Source of the DNA: Zelonia costaricensis
Lineage: Eukaryota; Euglenozoa; Kinetoplastea; Trypanosomatida; Trypanosomatidae
Reading direction: 5' to 3'
NCBI GenBank assembly: GCA_030849075.1
Contig: JASAOO010003099.1
Location: 1-21,878, forward strand
Length of the DNA stretch: 21,878 nt
Numbering within the stretch: the first letter of the stretch is position 1; every line of letters starts with the position of its first letter. A program made the translations under genes and the position numbers. Under the pieces are notes generated by a model. It saw only the letters and a list, made by a program, of their open reading frames with translations, did no database searches and was not told where the DNA came from. This document shows positions 16,466-21,878 of this stretch, in pieces.

Positions 16466-17021
16466 TCGATGTGTCAGAGGGTGTGCACACCACCTCGCTT
16501 GTCGTTCCATTATTCACCTCCCCTCTCCCCCTTCCCCTCCCTCTGCACATTCGCCTCACGCCTGCGAGCTGCAGTTTGCTGCCCATCGTACGCCTGTCCA
16601 CTCTCCCGGGCTGCCCGTCAACGCATTTCGTCCGCTCTCACCCCCCACCCCCTACAACATAGTCGACACAACGTCGCCCCCCCCCTCCCTGGACTCCCTC
16701 CTCCCCTTCCACTCTCCACTCACTAGACGTTTCCCCCCAAAAAAAAAAACACGTAGACTCCGCTGCGCTGCGTCGCCACGCTTCCACCACTTTCGCTCGC
16801 CCCGCTGCCTGTTTCCTTTTCTTTTTGTTGGGCTGTCTGAGTTGCACGTGCGCGCCTGCACCCCCCCCCCCCACTCCCCTCCCCCCGCCTTACGGTGCAG
16901 TTGGTGTTGCTCACGGAACGACTGAGCTGCACACAGGGGGGGCCGCCACGTCGTGGGCAAATCGGAAAAGGGACGCAAACGCTGCAACTGCCGCTGCCGT
17001 GTCGTCACACCTCCCTGACTC

Positions 17022-17084
17022 GCGCCGTCTCCAGCTCGATCTCGACCTCCCCCAGCTGTTCCCCCCCGTTTTTGTTCGGCCTAG
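17022..17084 (+). promoter_or_regulatory. Candidate spliced-leader acceptors for the gene at 17087
   Basis: The AG at 17053-17054, inside CCTCCCCCAGCTG, would give a 5' UTR of about 32 bases with no ATG. A second AG at 17083-17084 follows a longer C/T tract but would leave just two bases before the ATG. The same double arrangement and the same 13-mer occur before the Stealth gene. Confidence 0.5.
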
Positions 17085-17086
17085 CA

Positions 17087-18022
17087 ATGGCAAACGTCGG
17101 CGGTCACACCACAAAGCAGACGTACGTCACCACGTACACCACCACCGCGGACCCGCGCACGCTGCCGGACTTTGCCACGCGCGGGGCCCCGCCGGCGGAG
17201 GGCTGGCGCGGCGACGGCAACGGCAGCAGCGTCCAACCGGCGGAGCGGCGCTTGAGTGCGCCGCGGGCCGCACCGGCGCCCTACCACCACGCCCAGCATC
17301 CCCAGCACCGCACCGGCCCGGCCCACCTTCCGATGCCCCCCGCGCCATCCGACGCCTACCAGCAGCAGCCGCCGCTGCCACCGCACGCGCAGTACCATCG
17401 CGGATACGAGCAGGCCTCGGCCTCCACCTCGTCCGCCGCATCCAGCATGACGGGCACAGACGGCGGCACCCCGCACCGACTCCGCAAGAAGTACACCACC
17501 ACCACCGTCACGACCATCACCACGACGACGATCCTGCTGCCCAAGATGCAGGAGGCCTACATCTTTCCCTCCGTAACGTCGCACCAGCTGGCCCAGCAGC
17601 GCGACGTCGGCAACGGGAACGGGTACGCGATTACGGACGGCCGCGGAGGGTACGAGGCGGCGCCGCCGCAGCCGTCGCAGCGCCGGCTGTACGATGCCGA
17701 GCACGGAAACGGGGTCATTGCGCCCACCGCGTCGAAGCCGGTGTACGACCCGGCCAGCGGGGCCGGCACGCAGGCCTGGGCCTTCCACCAGCACACGAAC
17801 AACAGTGTAGAGACAGAGCAGCGCGAGGGGCGGCTGCCCACGCTACAGGACCTCGGTATTACGAGCTATTTTGCCAGGGACGGAGCGGCGCCGGCACCGC
17901 AGCGGCGCGCGGCCCCGTACGCGCCAGCCTCCAACGGCCACACGGCCACGACGCCGCTGCGGCAGCCGTGGGTGTCGACAGAGACGCGGCACGAGGTGGA
18001 GGGTGGGAAGCGCTTCTACTAG
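17087..18022 (+). CDS. Hypothetical protein with repeated Thr-rich motifs
   Basis: A 311-residue protein not recognised as any known family. It begins with MANVGG and a Thr-rich stretch (about 8-20, TTKQTYVTTYTTT). A Pro/Ala/His/Gln-rich low-complexity part follows (about 25-125). A second Thr-rich stretch (137-148) then runs directly into Ile-Leu-Leu-Pro (149-152) and a more hydrophobic segment. The rest is Gly/Ala/Gln/Arg-rich, with a short ordered-looking piece (LPTLQDLGITSYF) and a C-terminus containing PWVSTET and ending KRFY. The TTTT-aliphatic-aliphatic-Leu-Pro-like motif and a WVST-x-T motif both also occur in the preceding gene, so the two may be related. No membrane segment or signal peptide is evident. 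The frame is open upstream to 16895, but only the ATG at 17087 lies after a splice-acceptor signal. Confidence 0.85.
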   Translation: MANVGGHTTKQTYVTTYTTTADPRTLPDFATRGAPPAEGWRGDGNGSSVQPAERRLSAPRAAPAPYHHAQHPQHRTGPAHLPMPPAPSDAYQQQPPLPPHAQYHRGYEQASASTSSAASSMTGTDGGTPHRLRKKYTTTTVTTITTTTILLPKMQEAYIFPSVTSHQLAQQRDVGNGNGYAITDGRGGYEAAPPQPSQRRLYDAEHGNGVIAPTASKPVYDPASGAGTQAWAFHQHTNNSVETEQREGRLPTLQDLGITSYFARDGAAPAPQRRAAPYAPASNGHTATTPLRQPWVSTETRHEVEGGKRFY

Positions 18023-18110
18023 CAGGTATACCGGCGCACGTCCCCCCACACAGGCACGAAGGTGTGCCAATCTCGCCGTGTGTGTGTGGGCCGGTGCGCG
18101 GCGGCTTGGT

Positions 18111-18139
18111 GGGTGGGTGGTGGTGGGGGGGGGGGAGGG
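18111..18139 (+). other. G-quadruplex candidate in the 3' flank of the 17087 gene
   Basis: Four or more G-tracts of at least three on the coding strand (18111-18113, 18115-18117, an 11-base run 18125-18135, and 18137-18139) are separated by short loops. It lies about 90 bases after the stop codon and would be in the mRNA 3' UTR if that extends so far. Confidence 0.6.
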
Positions 18140-18923
18140 AACGTGAAGGGGATAGGGACACACGATCATGGGCATCCCTCCCAAAACTGCATCGTGTGCG
18201 CGTCAGGACCGCAACGCTCGCCTACCCGAATCCCTCCCAGACGCATCACTGCAGCTGCTTCTGCTGCTCCCTTTTGTTTGTGTGGTGCTGCGTCCCTTCT
18301 CGTATGCGCACCGCACTGCCCTCCCCAGCCGCGTTCTTTTCGACACGTCCCCCTTGTCCTTCACCCCCCCCCCCCCACCGCTGCCAACGCGAGCCTGCCC
18401 CGCTGTCGTCGTCTTGTCGGCTGTCCCCCTCCCTCCCCTCCCTCGAACGTCTCGACAGACTCTTCATATTTCACACATTGCTCACTTTCATCTCTCTCTC
18501 TCTCTTGTGATTGTCTCCTCCTTCGTTTGTGTTGTTTGCGGGTGACCCTGTTCTCGATCCCAGCGTGTCGACTGCGCTCGTGGTGCTGCTGATTCTTGTC
18601 CTTTCGTTTTTTCTTCTTCTTCCCCTGTCTCCACCTCCGCTGTTTGTGCGTGTGGCTGTGCGGTCGTGAGTGTGAGGCTCGAGTTGGTGGTGCCAGGACT
18701 TCTCTACGGTGCTCTCCCATCCCCCCCTTCTGCCGCTTCGCTTTAATCCTTCTTTTTGCCTTTCCGGTTTAAGGTTAGTTGTTCATCGTCTTGCGAGCTC
18801 CATCACCGCCCCACGCTCCGCGTACGCAGCTCCTCCGTTCCTCCTCGCCTCAAATCTGCGCTGCGCTCCTCCTTTTCCGCTCGAGCGTAGTGTGTGCGTG
18901 CGTGTGTGATGCGCTCGTGTCGT

Positions 18924-18970
18924 GCACCATCGGACTGCGTGGTCGTCCGATGGTGCCTTTTTCTTTTTTT
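18924..18970 (+). other. Perfect 12-bp hairpin followed by T-runs
   Basis: GCACCATCGGAC (18924-18935) and GTCCGATGGTGC (18945-18956) are exact reverse complements around a nine-base loop. After one C come five Ts, a C and seven Ts (18958-18970). The shape resembles an RNA-processing or termination element. No adjoining RNA gene such as a tRNA was recognised. Confidence 0.65.
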
Positions 18971-19261
18971 CTTCATCCTCCGTCCTCTGTGTGTGTGTGT
19001 TTGGATAGTGAATTGTGCACCCCTGCGTGTGCGTCTGTGCTTGTGAGTGCATTGTGGATCTCGGTGTCTTCGTCGCCCTCCTCTTGATGGCCACTTCCCC
19101 CCCCCCCCTTCCCCCTCTCTCGCCCACGCACGCCCCTTCATGCCGTGTCTTGTTGTTCTGTTGTTGTCCATTCTTGTCTCCGCTGCCGACGCGCGTGTGC
19201 GCGGCGACGGTGATTGCGCTGCGTGCGTGAAGGGAGGAAGATCGAGAGCTTTAGAGGTGTC

Positions 19262-19300
19262 TGCGTGTACGTGTACGTTTACGTGTGTGTGTATGTGTGT
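19262..19300 (+). repeat. TG-rich tract with ACG interruptions
   Basis: An imperfect TG repeat with GTACGT steps, in the long gene-poor region. Confidence 0.85.
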
Positions 19301-19443
19301 CCCTTTGCCGAAGATGGCGTGGGGCTTCGCCCGTTTGGTCAATGCAGAGATGCGCGCCGATCGAAGGAGGAAAAGAAGAGAGGATTACTAGGCTGGCGGT
19401 TGGAGTGGCGGTGGTGATAAAACACACACGGTGCAGAGCGCGG

Positions 19444-19472
19444 ACACACACAGACACACACAGACACACACC
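19444..19472 (+). repeat. CA repeat with CAGACACA units
   Basis: An imperfect CA tract in which a ten-base unit containing a single G recurs. It lies just upstream of the acceptor-like signal at 19494-19521. Confidence 0.88.
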
Positions 19473-19493
19473 CTGCCTACAACGTGCTTCTCA

Positions 19494-19521
19494 GTTTTGC
19501 CTTTTCCCCTTCCTCTTTCAG
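19494..19521 (+). promoter_or_regulatory. Strong spliced-leader acceptor-like signal with no annotated gene
   Basis: A nearly unbroken T/C tract of about 26 bases, interrupted by one G, ends in CAG with the AG at 19520-19521. It is as good as any acceptor in front of the real genes. ATGs follow at 19526, 19533 and 19558 in three different frames. Possible explanations are a short-peptide mRNA, a spliced noncoding transcript, or an unused tract. Confidence 0.45.
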
Positions 19522-19557
19522 CTGGATGCGGCATGCAAAGTGTGTCTGCCCTATTCG

Positions 19558-19638
19558 ATGGAGCTCTTCCGCGCGCGGCGCGAGGGTGCCGTGCCGTGCA
19601 TCGACGCTGTGGTGAGGTGGACCTTCGGTCTTGAATGA
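19558..19638 (+). CDS. Possible short peptide (26 codons), tentative
   Basis: This small open frame follows the acceptor-like AG at 19521 and has codon choice similar to the real genes (mostly G or C at third positions). It would encode a mixed charged-hydrophobic peptide starting MELFRARREG and ending in WTFGLE, with a TGA at 19636-19638. Two other frames in the same spot, at 19526-19615 (29 residues) and 19533-19634 (33 residues), have earlier ATGs and would normally be used first by scanning. Nothing about function can be said. A TG tract (19689-19707) follows about 50 bases later, as after the real genes. Confidence 0.15.
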   Translation: MELFRARREGAVPCIDAVVRWTFGLE

Positions 19639-19688
19639 CCGAGTTGTCAACCCAAACAAGCATGTGCGCCCTTCTCTCTCTGTATCAC

Positions 19689-19707
19689 TGTGTGTGTGTG
19701 TGTGTGT
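19689..19707 (+). repeat. TG dinucleotide tract
   Basis: A perfect alternating T-G run about 50 bases after the short open frames at 19526-19638. Confidence 0.95.
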
Positions 19708-21131
19708 ATCCGAGTGGGAGTGGCGCAGCTGCCTCGCTGTAGATCGCCTGGCAGTCTCGTGTTGTTGATGGACTTCCTGTGCGCAACCCCCCCTCCCTCT
19801 CTCTCTAGCTGTGTTTGTGTGTTTCTCCTCGTCTGATGTTGCGTGTCGTACCGAAGGGGCGTACCTCCTTGTGGACCCGCTTGTGCCCGTGTGTACGCCC
19901 CTGTCTATTTTTGTGCAAATGTGAGTGCGGCATCTGTCCTCCGCCCTCCCCCCTCCTTTTCCCTCCACCGCCGCCACGTCCCCGCGGTACTCCCACCCCC
20001 CCTTCCTGGCGAGTGGGTTGTGGGGAGGGTGGGAGGACCGGAGCGAAGGGGAGGGGGCCCCACGGAGGTGCGGCACACCGCCAACGAAGTCCGTCATCCC
20101 CGCCTTCCGCCTCCCCGCCTTCCGCACCCTCCCTCTCCCCTCACCACGCGACAATGCCGATGATGGGGAAGGAGACGCATCAAGAAGCGACAACAAACGA
20201 AGAAAACAAACCAACAAGCAATGAACACACGGGTCAAAGAGGAATAGTGAGACGTCACAAAAAAGTGCATCGACGTGTGCGTGTGCGTGTGTGCCGACGC
20301 TGACGAGTTCTTGGGGAATGTGGCAGGTGTGCACGGCGTGCATCGCTGAGGCTCTCTGTGGGAGCTCGCCATTCCCATTGTGGCTCTCCGCTCTGGCTCG
20401 GTGCGATATCCTGAAGCTGCTATTGCACTCGCCGGTGCCGGCCGAGCGGTGTGCGTCCGTTTGTGCAGGCACGTCATGTGGCTGAACGCGTGGCGTCCTT
20501 CTTCCGCTCGAAGCAGGCGCAACGTGCTGGCATTCAAGTTTCAAGTCGTCATGACAGGAACCTCACGCAGCCCCCCCCCCTTCCCCCGCCTGCCACCACT
20601 TTCGCTGCCTCACATGTTCCCATTCCACTGCACCTTCTCTGCTCTCTGTGAGCTTGACGCGTCCCGTGGTGCCTCCTCTGTCGCCCTCTCGGGCACTTTA
20701 ACACACCACGACACGCACCCACTCACACGCGCTCGCCTTCTCGACGGCCCAGTGCTGCGGAACGCCACAGAGCTGCCTTGCAGCCGCTCCCCTTCGCCCT
20801 CCCGCCTCTTGCCATCAAGAAGTCACCTGTGTGTGCACCGCACACCGCAGGGCACTGCCCAATCACACCACAGCGACGGCGTGTCACGGCGGACACTCCC
20901 CGCACACCGACGCACGCACACAGAGACGCGCGCTTGCGGAGAAGCCCATCAGGGGCCAGAAGAGGACCGAACCTCCTCACCCACCCACCCAACCCACCCC
21001 CCTCCCTCCCTTACCCTGACCACCCCACCCCACCCCCAAGAGATAAAACGCGTACGTACAGGTGGCCCCCCCTCCCTCCGCACCCCTTCCGCTTTCACTC
21101 GCCGCACTTTCACTACACCCACTCACGGAAG

Positions 21132-21152
21132 TACACACACACACACACACAC
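21132..21152 (+). repeat. CA dinucleotide tract followed by A-rich sequence
   Basis: A perfect alternating C-A run followed at once by A-rich sequence (21154-21190). A TG run follows at 21280-21291. Confidence 0.93.
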
Positions 21153-21878
21153 GAAAAAAAAAACCAAAAAGACGAATTCAACAAAAAATAGAAGACGAGT
21201 GTGTCGTGTCCGACGCTGTTTCTCTTGATCTGCCTCGGGTCTCCGCTGCGACCGCACCTCCTCTCATAACACATTGCCCGTGTGTGTGTGTACACGGAAG
21301 GCCCCGGCTGCGCTCGCGCAACCCGAGTGAGTCGTTGCTACCTCAACCCCCCCGGTTGGTCTTGCAGTACGCGTGCCGCTTTCCAAGGCCGCTGCCGCAG
21401 CCTCCTGCCTTTTCTCTTTTCCTTTTTTTTTTTGCGTCCCTCGTCACGTGAGTCCCCCCCCTCACCTGCGCTTCTCCTTCCTCTCTTACGTCTGGCTTCG
21501 ATTCCACCATCTCTGTTGGATCTGTGCCCTCTCCCTCCCCCCCGCTCCGCCTCCCCCTCTCCCAACTCCCACCTCTTCAAGGCTCTCCTGTTTCGACACG
21601 GGCGTGGCGGAACGCCGAGCTCGCACCTCGAGACGCGCGACAGCGGGCGCCCCCCCCTTCTGCGAACACGGCCACAAGCTACGTGACGACCAAAGCACGC
21701 ACCGACACGCAAGTGTAAACCCCCTCAACGCTCGCAGAGTACAACGTGAGAGAGAGAGAGCGAGTGGCCTTCGCCTCCTCCCGCCGCCTTTAGCGCAGCA
21801 CCGACACAACACACGCACAACACGGCGCCACCCCCCCCCCCTCCCGGGACTGCTTCCGCTTCCATTGTATTCCACTTT

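Larger units (their letters stand above)
15505..17086 (+). other. Intergenic region between the two Thr-rich-motif genes
   Basis: This 1.58 kb has no credible gene. TG tracts at 15565-15580, 15798-15809 and 15859-15882 follow the stop. A composite hairpin (16269-16313) and an A-rich purine block (16314-16342) come next. A long CA tract (16430-16462), C-runs and pyrimidine-rich leader sequence, including a C13 run at about 16861-16873, lead to the next gene. Confidence 0.65.
18023..21878 (+). other. 3.86-kb region without a convincing protein gene
   Basis: No open frame here combines an ATG start with the third-position G/C bias of the real genes; the larger ones read through CA or TG repeats. 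The region holds a G-quadruplex candidate (18111-18139), a pyrimidine-rich stretch ending in AG near 18774, a 12-bp hairpin with T-runs (18924-18970), TG tracts (18988-19000, 19262-19300, 19689-19707, 20277-20293, 21280-21291), CA tracts (19444-19472, 21132-21152), a strong acceptor-like signal (19494-19521), and A-rich blocks (20195-20215, 21154-21190). A C/T tract with AG at 21792-21793 near the right edge may serve a gene beyond the window. Confidence 0.6.

Noticed and set aside
16861..16873. C13 run, and similar C-runs at 5201, 12291, 18365 and 21831
   Set aside because: Long C-runs are scattered through all spacers in this window and are also places where sequencing errors arise, so no single one is taken as a signal.
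16825..18510. Open frame of 561 codons on the + strand in another frame over the 17087 gene
   Set aside because: It starts at a non-ATG codon upstream of the acceptor and overlaps the 17087 gene in a different frame. Its translation is His/Arg/Gly low complexity and continues into spacer sequence with G- and C-runs.
20154..20303. ATG frame of 49 codons after a C/T tract
   Set aside because: The codons are A-rich, unlike the real genes. There is no AG between the pyrimidine tract and the ATG, and its end reads a TG tract as Arg-Val repeats.
19477..20544. Antisense open frame of 355 codons in the gene-free region
   Set aside because: It reads through TG/CA repeats (Ser-His-Thr runs) and shows no ordered segments or gene-like codon bias.
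20380..21228. Open frame of 282 codons on the + strand
   Set aside because: It starts at TTG, is Pro/Ser/Thr/His-rich and ends by reading a CA repeat and A-rich sequence; it looks like untranslated sequence.

Overview
The window looks like nuclear DNA of a trypanosomatid, most likely Leishmania or a close relative. Every credible gene lies on the + strand and has no intron. Coding regions are strongly G/C-biased at third codon positions. The sequence between genes is pyrimidine-rich on the + strand and full of TG, CA and poly-C tracts. ATGs sit shortly after a polypyrimidine tract and an AG, as expected for spliced-leader trans-splicing. Taken together this fits the inside of one polycistronic transcription unit; no strand switch, tRNA, rRNA, CRISPR array or recognisable mobile element was seen.

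Layout: (1) 1-78 is the 3' end of a Stealth-family gene, and 1619-4555 is a complete tandem paralogue. The complete one predicts a type II membrane protein with all four Stealth conserved regions, so a sugar-1-phosphate transferase is the best guess. (2) 5471-5773 encodes UFM1, the ubiquitin-fold modifier, with a five-residue tail after the mature glycine that ends in Cys-Cys. (3) 7042-8640 encodes an unrecognised 532-residue protein with a CxxC motif, one predicted membrane segment and an RGG-rich C-terminal part. (4) 9851-11245 encodes an unrecognised, probably disordered 464-residue protein. (5) 13813-15504 and 17087-18022 encode two neighbouring, mostly disordered proteins that share a Thr-rich motif followed by an aliphatic-Leu-Pro and may be diverged paralogues.

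Between the genes, TG tracts follow stop codons and CA tracts precede the next gene, with a matching order in all six complete intervals (two of the CA tracts are short or imperfect). The last 3.86 kb (18023-21878) holds no convincing protein gene and breaks this order: CA is followed by TG again. At that switch there is a very good splice-acceptor-like signal (19494-19521) followed by ORFs of 26-33 codons, which may mark an overlooked short transcript. The same region holds a perfect 12-bp hairpin followed by T-runs, and a strong G-quadruplex candidate.

No common pathway links the genes. In trypanosomatids neighbours in a polycistronic unit are usually functionally unrelated. The exceptions here are the tandem Stealth pair and perhaps the Thr-rich-motif pair. 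Family assignments were made by reading the translations, without any database search.
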